From an uncultured Erythrobacter sp. (GTDB taxonomy: Bacteria; Pseudomonadota; Alphaproteobacteria; Sphingomonadales; Sphingomonadaceae): a stretch of DNA of 64,000 nt. A program made the translations under genes and the position numbers. Where the stretch lies: positions 944,247 to 1,008,246 of the forward strand of contig CANLAD010000001.1 of NCBI GenBank assembly GCA_947488755.1, given 5' to 3'. Below the pieces are notes generated by a model. The model had not been told where the DNA came from. It saw only the letters and a list, made by a program, of their open reading frames with translations, and did not search any database. Shown here piece after piece: positions 41,017 through 49,617 of this stretch (within the stretch, counting starts at the first letter, position 1; the number at the start of each line of letters is the position of its first letter).

Positions 41017-42492
41017 TTAACGCCCGCGCACCACCAGCTTGACCTGTTGGCCTACGCGCAAATCCTCGTTCGGACCAAGCGCATTGAGCACCCGGAAGCG
41101 ATCGATCTGGCCATTGTCGTAGGCCATTCGCCGCGCGAGGCTCGCCACGGTATCGCCGCGCTGCACGGTGACGACATCGATCCGCCGCGGGATGACCTGC
41201 GCGGCTTCGGACTGACTGATCCGGCGCATCGACTGGAACATCGAACCAAACGTGTTCGCCCGGCCCGCCGGAGTGATCGCGGCAAAGTGATACGCACGAT
41301 CGTTCGAAAACTCATATGCGAACACCGTCACATCGACCTGTTGCTGGCCATTGTTTACGCGCGCCTGGCCGAAAGCCGCCGGCAACCCGTTAACGGTCGT
41401 GCGCTCCAGCGACTGCGGAGCAAGCTGTTGCTGCTCGCCGCCCAATGCCGCGAATTGCTGGCGCACATAACTCGACAAATCGCCGTTATATGGCGCGAGG
41501 CTCAATTGCGCCTGACCGCTTTGCCCGTTGATCGCGACAGCTCTGGTCGAATTGACCATGTAAAAGCCCTGCGGCGCGGTGAAAGTCAGCATCAGTTCGG
41601 GATGGATGAACCGGCTCCCCTCGATCACGCCCTGTTCGGGATCATCGGCATAGAGCAGGCCATCGATTCGCGTGAGGAAGGTGTCGCGATTGGTGACACT
41701 GCCACCAAGACCCTCTGCCTTGGCCAGTGCCGTGCGCACGCGCTCCGCCGAATTCGGGTGAGTCGAAGCCCATTCCGGCGCGGTCGCATTTTCGCGGCCC
41801 TGCAACCGTGCATCAAGGTTATTCTGGGCCGCGAGGCTCGCCAGGACAGTGCCCATCGCGCGCGGATCGTAACCCGCGCTGGTCAGATACTGAATGCCAA
41901 GTTCGTCCGCCTGGGTCTCTTGCGATCGCGAATAACTTAGCGTAAGCAATTGCGATCCTTGTAGAAATCCTCGCGAAACCGTGTCGGCAAGGCCGGTATC
42001 ACCAAGCAGGATCGAGCTGCCGATGGCGCCCAGAACGCCAAGGATCGAGTTGCGCTGCGCATTGCGCTGGCGGCGCTGCGAATGGCGCGCGGCCACGTGA
42101 CCGACTTCGTGGCCCAGCACCGCGGCCAGCTCCGCTTCGTTGTTCATCAGCGTGACCAGCTGGCGGGTGGTGTAGATATAGCCGCCAGGAACGGCGAAGG
42201 CGTTGTTGACGGGCGAATTGAGCAAGCTGACCGTGAAGCTGTCGCGCGCACCGGCAAGGCCGGATTGCACCGCGATGTTCTTGCCGACCTGCTCGACATA
42301 ATCGGCATGGCGCCCGTCCATCGCGCCGCCGAATTGCGAGAGCAGCTGCGGGTGGTATTCCGCACCCTGCTGCGCCTCGGCAGGTGTAATCGGCGTCGAG
42401 GCGGAGGGAATCGGCCCAGTGGCGCAACTCGCCAGTGACAGCGCGAGTGCGGAAACCGCAACGAGGCGGGCGGCGATTTTCTTCGATTTCAT
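41017..42492 (-). CDS. M48 family metalloprotease lipoprotein with C-terminal LysM-like domain
   Basis: Lipobox-like LALSLASCA; LAAVLGHEVGHVAARH; C-terminal VTVQRGDTVASLARRMAYDNGQIDRFRVLNAL. Confidence 0.9.
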   Translation of the reverse strand: MKSKKIAARLVAVSALALSLASCATGPIPSASTPITPAEAQQGAEYHPQLLSQFGGAMDGRHADYVEQVGKNIAVQSGLAGARDSFTVSLLNSPVNNAFAVPGGYIYTTRQLVTLMNNEAELAAVLGHEVGHVAARHSQRRQRNAQRNSILGVLGAIGSSILLGDTGLADTVSRGFLQGSQLLTLSYSRSQETQADELGIQYLTSAGYDPRAMGTVLASLAAQNNLDARLQGRENATAPEWASTHPNSAERVRTALAKAEGLGGSVTNRDTFLTRIDGLLYADDPEQGVIEGSRFIHPELMLTFTAPQGFYMVNSTRAVAINGQSGQAQLSLAPYNGDLSSYVRQQFAALGGEQQQLAPQSLERTTVNGLPAAFGQARVNNGQQQVDVTVFAYEFSNDRAYHFAAITPAGRANTFGSMFQSMRRISQSEAAQVIPRRIDVVTVQRGDTVASLARRMAYDNGQIDRFRVLNALGPNEDLRVGQQVKLVVRGR

Positions 42493-42614
42493 GGTCTTAC
42501 TGGCTCCCTCTGGCACAAGGCCGAACGTTTATTGCGTTTGAGGGATCAATACGTTGCGCGTGCACTTGTTCCGTGCGCACTTAGTGGACCTCCGATTTCC
42601 GGGGGGTACCGGCG

Positions 42615-43571
42615 TCAGACCGCGCCATCTCCGTTCAGTGCGAGAAAGCGCTCTTCACGGCGGCGTATCAGTTCCTCGCTTTCAAGGCCCGACAGCGCCT
42701 CAAGCTCTTCTCCGAGAGCCGTGCCCAGCGCGCGCGCGGCCTTGCCGGGATCACGATGCGCGCCGCCAAGCGGTTCCTTCACGATCCGGTCGATCACCTT
42801 CAAACGCTTGAGATGCTGAGCGGTAATCTTCATCGCCTGCGCGGCTTCGGGCGCCTTGTCCGCCGTGCGCCACAGGATCGAGGCGCATCCCTCGGGCGAA
42901 ATGACCGAATAGACCGCATGCTCCATCATCAGCACACGTTCGGCGCTGGCCAATGCGACAGCGCCGCCCGATCCGCCCTCGCCTACCACTGCCGCGACCA
43001 GCGGAACGCCGAGCGACAGGCACGCTTCGGTCGAGCGCGCGATGGCCTCAGCCTGCCCGCGCTCCTCCGCCTCTACTCCCGGAAAAGCACCGGACGTGTC
43101 GACCAGCGTGACGACCGGCAGCCCGAACCGCCCGGCCATCTCCATCAGGCGGATCGCCTTGCGATAACCCTCCGGCTTACCCATGCCGAAATTGTGCGCG
43201 ATCCGGGTTTTGGTATCGTGCCCTTTTTCATGCCCGATCAGCATGATGCGCCGCCCGTCAAGCTTCGCAAAACCGCCCATGATGGCCATGTCTTCACCGA
43301 AATACCTGTCACCACCGAGCGGCAGAAAATCGGTAAAGGCGTGTTCGACATAATCGCGAAAATGCGGGCGCTGCGGATGACGCGCGACCTGCGTTTTTTG
43401 CCACGGAGTAAGCGAGGCATAAGTGCTCGCCAGCAGCTCGGACGACTTTGCTTCGAGCCGCTCGATCTCGGCCTTCACGTCGACCGCGTGATTGGTATCG
43501 AGACCGCGCAATTGGGCGATCCGCTCTTCGAGGCTTGCGACCGGCTTCTCGAATTCGAGGTAGGAAATCAT
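42615..43571 (-). CDS. accA: Acetyl-CoA carboxylase carboxyltransferase subunit alpha
   Basis: [25 protein letters not shown] and [13 protein letters not shown]-terminal [15 protein letters not shown]. Confidence 0.96.
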   Translation of the reverse strand: MISYLEFEKPVASLEERIAQLRGLDTNHAVDVKAEIERLEAKSSELLASTYASLTPWQKTQVARHPQRPHFRDYVEHAFTDFLPLGGDRYFGEDMAIMGGFAKLDGRRIMLIGHEKGHDTKTRIAHNFGMGKPEGYRKAIRLMEMAGRFGLPVVTLVDTSGAFPGVEAEERGQAEAIARSTEACLSLGVPLVAAVVGEGGSGGAVALASAERVLMMEHAVYSVISPEGCASILWRTADKAPEAAQAMKITAQHLKRLKVIDRIVKEPLGGAHRDPGKAARALGTALGEELEALSGLESEELIRRREERFLALNGDGAV

Positions 43572-43644
43572 CTGCGCTCGCTAGGGCGTCGGGACGCGGC
43601 GGGCAAGGGGCAGCGCGCGGCGTGGTGGTGGTTAAGGTGTGCGC

Positions 43645-44526
43645 TCAATCCTGCTCTCGTCCAAGCGGATGGCGCGCATTGACCAGCTCTACGAGCCGCG
43701 CAGCGTCCACGTGGGTGTAGATTTGCGTCGTCGCGATATCGGCATGGCCAAGCAGCGTCTGAAGCACACGCAAATCCGCCCCGCCCTCCAGCAAATGCGT
43801 CGCAAACGCGTGGCGCAGGACATGCGGGCTGATCCCGGCCGGATCCAGCCCGGCGCGCGCGGCCAGTTCCTTGAGCATCTGATAAAGCCGCACGCGCGAG
43901 AGATGTTTGCCACCCCGCGATGGAAAAGCGTAGCGCGACGGCGGCTCAGCCGGGCGCAATTCGAGCCAGCGCGACAGGGCAATGCGCGCGCGCTCGCTGA
44001 CCGGCACCATTCGCGCCTGCCCACCTTTGCCTGTGATTGTGACGAAGGGCGCATCGCGTACCGCGGCGGAAAGCGGGAGGGAAACCAGCTCGGTCGCGCG
44101 CAGGCCCGAACCATACAGCATCTCGAGCAGGGCAAGCTGGCGCACTGCCAAAGGTTTTCCGCCGTCTGCCTCAAGCTCGGCTCGCTCGAACAGCGCCGCA
44201 ATCGCCTCGTGGCTCATCACCTTGGGCAGCGGACGGCGGGTGCGCGGGGCGGGCAGCGCTCCGGACGGATCATCGCTTCGCCAGCCTTCATCCAGTGCAA
44301 AGCCGAAGAATTGGCGCAACGCCGATGCCTTTCGCGCGATGGTGGCGGGCGCGAGCGCCGACCATTCGCCTGAAAGCTGCGCGACCTTGGCGCGCGGCAC
44401 GCTGGCAAGGTCGCCCACCACCTCCTCCGCCCCGGCAAGGTCGCGGGCATAGGCGGCGAGCGTGTTCTGCGCCGCACCGCGCTCTGCGGCGAGCATTTCG
44501 AGGAATGCCTGGGTCGCGGCGGACAT
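43645..44526 (-). CDS. xerD: Tyrosine recombinase, XerD-like
   Basis: YGSGLRATELVSL, SPHVLRHAFATHLLEGGADLRVLQTLLGHADIATTQIYTHV, catalytic R..HxxR..H..Y. Confidence 0.93.
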   Translation of the reverse strand: MSAATQAFLEMLAAERGAAQNTLAAYARDLAGAEEVVGDLASVPRAKVAQLSGEWSALAPATIARKASALRQFFGFALDEGWRSDDPSGALPAPRTRRPLPKVMSHEAIAALFERAELEADGGKPLAVRQLALLEMLYGSGLRATELVSLPLSAAVRDAPFVTITGKGGQARMVPVSERARIALSRWLELRPAEPPSRYAFPSRGGKHLSRVRLYQMLKELAARAGLDPAGISPHVLRHAFATHLLEGGADLRVLQTLLGHADIATTQIYTHVDAARLVELVNARHPLGREQD

Positions 44527-44553
44527 GCGCGAAGGAGCCGCCGAGGTGGCGGC

Positions 44554-46449
44554 TTAACCCCGCGCGACCGCTTCGGCGGCAATCATCCGGGCCTCGGCCT
44601 CAAGCCCGACGCGATTGAGCGCCGAGACGATATGGTAGAGGTGGAGCGGCGTCATCTGCTGCCAGCTTTCGCCCTGCATTCCCAGCCCGGCCAGCATCGC
44701 GACCAGCGCCGGATTATCGACTTCGGCCGCGCGCGCGATCATTTGCGTCCAACGCGTGCGCCGCGAGAAATCCACTTCGAGACGGCTGGCGAAAGAGGTG
44801 AAATCTCCGTCCGACACCCGCTCCAGACCGGCCAGGCCAGCCACAAGAAACGCCGATTTGCGCGCGCCCGTGCTGCCATCTTCGTCCACGAAGGCGTCAA
44901 GCGCATCTTCGTCGACCACGCGGCCTTGCGGATCGGCAAGCGTGATCATCGCCCAGCCCAGCGAACCGTCGTTCACCGCGCCGCGCCACGCCGCTGCGTC
45001 GCGGTCCAGCCCGGCGGTGAGCATCGAGGCGATGAGGTCGTTCGCTGCAAGCGCGAGGTCGCGATTTGGCGGGATGCGCGCGGCGGCATTGGCGGTCAGC
45101 ACCTGCGAGGCGAAGTCCGCGCTTTCACCGCTCCACAATTCACGCATCGCATCGACCCGAGCGATCGGATCGGTCGCGATATAGGCCTGGCGCAGCAGAA
45201 CCGCCTGATCGGCGATATCGCCCGAAATCGAGTCGTCGGCATAGACCTGGCTGTAAAGATCGACCAGCGCGTTCGATGACAGCACTCCAGCGCCCGCCGC
45301 GACGCGCGCGTGCATGGTGCGCTTTTCAAGGCCGAGCATCGGCGCGGAGGCTCCGGCCAGCGCATAATAGCGATCGGCCTCGCCCGTAAGCACCGGGTCG
45401 AGCAAATCGTCAGGCAATGGCTCGCCGACCGCATTGGCGAGGCTGAAGCGCCACGGGGTGAGTTGGTCCACATCTTCCCATTCGATGGCGACCGCCCGCC
45501 GTGAGCGCCCCGCCGCCCCGGCATAACGCTGCGCCAGAAGGACATCGATGTCCGGCGCAATTTCCTGCCCCAGCGCGCGATCGAGCTGCGAATTGGCTAG
45601 CGCTGCTTCACCCGCATAGGCGTTGCAGATCGCCTCCAGCATGGTCCAGCGCGGCCCCTCGCTCGTCGTTCCGCCTTCCGCCTCGCTCAGACGCACCGCC
45701 GGGCAAGCGCCGACCAGGTCGGACGATGCGATATAGGCTCGCACCGCCTGGCCCGTCAGCGCGGTGCCCCAATTGCTGGTGTCGACATCCTGCGCCAGAG
45801 CGCGCGCGACAGTGAATTCGCCCATCGTGTTGAGCACCGCCACGCGCAGCGCGGCAAAACGCACCGGGTCCATGCCCTCCGGCGCGGCCAGACGGCTGGC
45901 GAGCGTGCGGCGCAACAGGATATGTCCCCAGCGCGAAACCAGCGGTCCCTCGATCCCGCCAAGCACAGCATCGACCAGCGGCGCAGGCTGGCGCGCCAGC
46001 CCACGTGTCGGCAACCCGCCCTCTTCCGGCGCGAGCAACCCAACCTGCGAAAGTGAACGGCGCGCGGCGGGCGGAATGTCGAACTTCGGTTTTAGACCCA
46101 GCCGCTCGTCAAGCTGATCGACCGACATTTCTTCGAGCTCTTCCAGCGTCGGCAATTCATCCAGCTCCGCATCGGAAATCCGCGGAGCCGGTGGCAAGGG
46201 CTGGACTGTTGCGCCACCGGTTGACGGCGCCGCCGGTGCACTAGGCGCAGCGGGTGCTGCCGTCGCCCGCGGTGTCGGAGTGGGACTGGGCGCCGGCGTC
46301 GGCGCGGGCTCAGGGTCGTCGAAGCCGGGCGGCAGAATCGATTGCGGCCCGTCCTGCGCGGTCAGTCCACCCGCCGCAAAAGCACCTGCCAAGGTGCCGG
46401 CAAGAGCGATCGCAGCAACTCCTGCGTGCCATTTCGCGCGGCGGTTCAT
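44554..46449 (-). CDS. Hypothetical exported/anchored protein with Pro-rich linker (~631 aa)
   Basis: N-terminal hydrophobic segment VAAIALAGTLAGAFAAGGL, then PEPAPTPAPSPTPTPRATAAPAAP; alpha-helical body; 4-bp overlap with the upstream small ORF. Confidence 0.8.
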   Translation of the reverse strand: MNRRAKWHAGVAAIALAGTLAGAFAAGGLTAQDGPQSILPPGFDDPEPAPTPAPSPTPTPRATAAPAAPSAPAAPSTGGATVQPLPPAPRISDAELDELPTLEELEEMSVDQLDERLGLKPKFDIPPAARRSLSQVGLLAPEEGGLPTRGLARQPAPLVDAVLGGIEGPLVSRWGHILLRRTLASRLAAPEGMDPVRFAALRVAVLNTMGEFTVARALAQDVDTSNWGTALTGQAVRAYIASSDLVGACPAVRLSEAEGGTTSEGPRWTMLEAICNAYAGEAALANSQLDRALGQEIAPDIDVLLAQRYAGAAGRSRRAVAIEWEDVDQLTPWRFSLANAVGEPLPDDLLDPVLTGEADRYYALAGASAPMLGLEKRTMHARVAAGAGVLSSNALVDLYSQVYADDSISGDIADQAVLLRQAYIATDPIARVDAMRELWSGESADFASQVLTANAAARIPPNRDLALAANDLIASMLTAGLDRDAAAWRGAVNDGSLGWAMITLADPQGRVVDEDALDAFVDEDGSTGARKSAFLVAGLAGLERVSDGDFTSFASRLEVDFSRRTRWTQMIARAAEVDNPALVAMLAGLGMQGESWQQMTPLHLYHIVSALNRVGLEAEARMIAAEAVARG

Positions 46450-46646
46450 GCAGGGTCTCCCGCCTCGGGCACGGCGACCGGCTGGACGATCGGGCGCAGC
46501 GGCTGCTCTCCGCCATCGATCCATGCCACAACCAGCACGATGCCAAGACCAATCATGATGAGCAGCCACCAAACATGGCGCGATCCTTTGCGGCGACGCG
46601 GCGTTGAACGGGACAGGATAACCGGGCGGCGTGACATGTCAGACAT
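46446..46646 (-). CDS. Small single-TM hypothetical protein
   Basis: RHVWWLLIMIGLGIVLVVAWIDGG; overlaps the downstream gene by ATGA; start may be the internal Met at 46637. Confidence 0.65.
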   Translation of the reverse strand: MSDMSRRPVILSRSTPRRRKGSRHVWWLLIMIGLGIVLVVAWIDGGEQPLRPIVQPVAVPEAGDPA

Positions 46647-46684
46647 ATTGCGCGCGCTCTACCCCATCTATAGGCCCTGCGGCA

Positions 46685-47251
46685 ATGACCGGCGAGAGCA
46701 CTTTGACCGACGGCGAGATAGCGCGCATCGCGGGCCGGATCGACCGGCCAGTCGTGCTCGTCGGCCTGATGGGCGTGGGCAAATCCACCGTGGGCCGCCG
46801 GCTTGCCGCAATGCTCGGTCGCAGCTTCGTCGACGCGGACGATGCGATAGAGGAAGCGGCGCAGCGCAGCATCGCGGAAATATTCGAGGAGTTCGGCGAG
46901 GCGTATTTTCGCGATGGAGAACGCCGGGTGATCGCACGCCTTATCGAGGAGCGCGCCGGGGTCGTCGCGACCGGTGGCGGAGCGTTTGTCGATCCGCAGA
47001 CGCGCGAGCTGATCCTCGATCGCGCCATAGCGGTGTGGATCGATTGCGACGTGGATACTCTGGTCGAGCGCACTTCGCGCCGCGATACCCGTCCGCTGCT
47101 GCGCGGCGGCGATCCGAAGGCGATCCTGACCGATCTGCTCGAAAAGCGCGAGAGCCTGTACGCTCAGGCACAGGTGCGGGTGCAAAGCGTGGACGGCCCG
47201 CATACCGGGACCGCGCGCGCGATCATCGAGGCGGTGGACCGATGGCTGTGA
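46685..47251 (+). CDS. aroK: Shikimate kinase
   Basis: VVLVGLMGVGKSTVGRRLA, FVDADDAIE and ATGGGAFVD. Confidence 0.95.
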   Translation: MTGESTLTDGEIARIAGRIDRPVVLVGLMGVGKSTVGRRLAAMLGRSFVDADDAIEEAAQRSIAEIFEEFGEAYFRDGERRVIARLIEERAGVVATGGGAFVDPQTRELILDRAIAVWIDCDVDTLVERTSRRDTRPLLRGGDPKAILTDLLEKRESLYAQAQVRVQSVDGPHTGTARAIIEAVDRWL

Positions 47252-48354
47252 TCCCCGTCGCGCTGGCGGGGCGCAGTTACGATGTGACGATTGAAGCGGG
47301 CGCGCTGGAAGCGCTCGCCGAGCATGTCGGACCATTCCTGCCGACCCGCACCGATGCGGCAGTGCCTTTCGTCGCCGACACCAACACCCACCGGCTCTAT
47401 CGCACAGCGGTCGAAACCGCGCTCGCCGACCGAACGGTCGAATGGTTCATAGTCGAACCGGGCGAAGGGGCCAAAAGCTGGACGGTGCTCGAGCAACTGA
47501 CCGACTGGCTGCTGGAGCTTGGCATCACCCGTGCCGACCACGTCTTTGCACTCGGAGGCGGTGTGGTCGGCGACCTCACGGGCTTCGCCTGCGCCATATT
47601 GAAGCGCGGATGCGGCTTCGTGCAGATCCCGACGAGCCTGCTTGCGCAGGTCGATAGCTCGGTCGGCGGAAAGACCGCGATCAACACGCGCGCAGGCAAG
47701 AACCTGATTGGCGTATTTCACCAGCCCGCGGCAGTCCTGATCGACCCGTTTGTGCTGAAAACCCTGCCGCCCCGCGAAATGCGCGCGGGCTATGCCGAAG
47801 TGCTCAAATATGGCGTGCTTGGCGATGCGGCATTTTTCGAGTGGCTGGAGGAAAATGGCAGCGGCGTTCTGGCACGCGATCCGCACGCGATTGAACACGC
47901 CATCGCGACCAGCATCCGCGCCAAGGCCGCTATCGTCGCCGAGGATGAGCGCGAATTGTCGGGCCGGCGCGCGCTGCTCAATCTCGGGCACACATTCGGC
48001 CATGCGCTCGAGGCGGAGACGGGATTCTCGGACACCCTTCTGCACGGCGAAGCGGTCGCGCTCGGCATGGTGCTGGCCGCGCGCTACTCGGCCCGGCGCG
48101 GCGACTTGTCTGACACCGACGCCCGGCGCATCGCGCAAGCGGTCGAGCGATCCGGGCTGCCGAGCGAAATCGCGGCCCTCGGCATGGATTGCGACGGCGC
48201 CCGGCTGGTCGATCACATGCGCCACGACAAGAAGATGGAGGGCGAGACGCTGCCCTTCGTGCTTCTGAACGACATCGGAGAGGCGCATCTTGCGCGTGAT
48301 GTGACCCTCGCAAACGTCGCTGCATTTCTTGACGGCCAATTGCAAGCGCATTGA
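47242..48354 (+). CDS. aroB: 3-dehydroquinate synthase
   Basis: EGAKSWTVLEQL, VFALGGGVVGDLTGFACAILKRGCGFVQIPTSLLAQVDSSVGGKTAIN. Confidence 0.96.
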   Translation: MAVIPVALAGRSYDVTIEAGALEALAEHVGPFLPTRTDAAVPFVADTNTHRLYRTAVETALADRTVEWFIVEPGEGAKSWTVLEQLTDWLLELGITRADHVFALGGGVVGDLTGFACAILKRGCGFVQIPTSLLAQVDSSVGGKTAINTRAGKNLIGVFHQPAAVLIDPFVLKTLPPREMRAGYAEVLKYGVLGDAAFFEWLEENGSGVLARDPHAIEHAIATSIRAKAAIVAEDERELSGRRALLNLGHTFGHALEAETGFSDTLLHGEAVALGMVLAARYSARRGDLSDTDARRIAQAVERSGLPSEIAALGMDCDGARLVDHMRHDKKMEGETLPFVLLNDIGEAHLARDVTLANVAAFLDGQLQAH

Positions 48355-48364
48355 GGCAGGCGAA

Positions 48365-48928
48365 ATGGCGGCGCGCACTATCCTGTTGAACGGAGTCAGC
48401 AGCGCAGGAAAAACCACGCTGGCCAAAGCGATCCAGTCAGTCGCTTCGGAGCCGATCCTGCACATCGCGCTAGATGATTTTATTGCGATGCTGCCTGACG
48501 GAACCGAAACACAGCATGGCTGGTTTCCGATCGAGCCCGTCGACGTTTTCGGTGAGAGCCTGCCCCGGATCGGCACCGGTCCAAAGGGCGAAAAGCTGCT
48601 TTCCGCGATGCGCAAACTCGTCGGCGAATTATCCGCTCACGGTCTGCCAGTCATCGTCGACGACGTATGCGATGCCGTCGCGGTCGCGGATTACCGTGAG
48701 CAAGTGGCGTCAGACGCGCTGATCGTCGTGAAGGTCACCGCACCGATCGCGGAAATCGAGCGGCGAGAGCGGGCGCGCGGGGATCGACTTGCCGGCACCG
48801 CGCGCGAGCAGGCGCGTCGGCTTCACAAAAACATCGCCTACGATCTGGAAATCGCCACCCACGCAGCATCGCCGGACGATTGCGCCCGGCTGATTCTGGC
48901 GCAATGCGGCATATCGCTCAACTGTTAG
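48365..48928 (+). CDS. Chloramphenicol phosphotransferase-like (CPT family) P-loop kinase
   Basis: ILLNGVSSAGKTTLAKAI P-loop, LDDFIAMLP, and ERRERARGDRLAGTAREQARRLHKNIAYDLEIAT. Confidence 0.8.
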   Translation: MAARTILLNGVSSAGKTTLAKAIQSVASEPILHIALDDFIAMLPDGTETQHGWFPIEPVDVFGESLPRIGTGPKGEKLLSAMRKLVGELSAHGLPVIVDDVCDAVAVADYREQVASDALIVVKVTAPIAEIERRERARGDRLAGTAREQARRLHKNIAYDLEIATHAASPDDCARLILAQCGISLNC

Positions 48929-49484
48929 GGCGGGCAGGACGCTTGTTGAGGCGGCGCGTAATGTTGGTCAGGCTCGGGCCGCTGCCATTGCTCCATGACA
49001 GGTCGACATCGTGGTCTTCCCCGTCCTCATCATGCTGATCTTCGTATTGCGCAAGGGTCGCATTATCGGCGAGGCGCTGCATGGTGCTGAGTTCAAGCGG
49101 TTCTTCTTTTTGGTCACGCTCGGTTTCTTCTGGCCGTTCGACGGTCTGCATCTTCGCACTCTCAGCCGACGCGGCCTTGTCGTCGGCCCGGTTGCCGAAC
49201 GGCCGCGGCTTGGAGCGAAGGGGATTGCGCCGTTCAAGCGATTCGCCAGCATCCGCGCCAGCGCGGCCCTCGCCGGTTTCGGCGGCTACCATCTGGTCGT
49301 GCTCGGCAAAGATCTGCTCGATCTCGGCGCGGCGCTCGAACAGGACGTGTGCAATGCTGCGCTCGATGCTTTCGTCTTCGTCGATGCGGCCAAGCAGCGC
49401 GGCGATATCGCTCTGCGTCGCATCCTCCGCGCTTTGGAAGTAGTGCCCCTGGCGATCGAAATAGCCAAATCCGCGTTTTGCCAC
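48918..49484 (-). CDS. Hypothetical protein, acidic, low complexity C-terminus
   Basis: GTG start chosen from GGGGGA SD; VAKRGFGYFDRQGHYFQSAEDATQSDIAALLGRI. Confidence 0.6.
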   Translation of the reverse strand: MAKRGFGYFDRQGHYFQSAEDATQSDIAALLGRIDEDESIERSIAHVLFERRAEIEQIFAEHDQMVAAETGEGRAGADAGESLERRNPLRSKPRPFGNRADDKAASAESAKMQTVERPEETERDQKEEPLELSTMQRLADNATLAQYEDQHDEDGEDHDVDLSWSNGSGPSLTNITRRLNKRPARPNS

Positions 49485-49617
49485 GATCAAAGTCCCCCAA
49501 CATGCGGTTTGGGCGCGCGCCACCAACCGGGCGCGAGCCTCACCAAACCTGTCGGAAATCTACGGAGGAAAGGGTTTAGGTTGTGTGAAGGCCAGCGATT
49601 ACCGCGGAATTAACCCT

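Noticed and set aside
43645-44526. Tyrosine recombinase as evidence of an integrated mobile element
   Set aside because: Sequence and context (accA, aroK, aroB) fit housekeeping XerD; no att sites or phage genes nearby.
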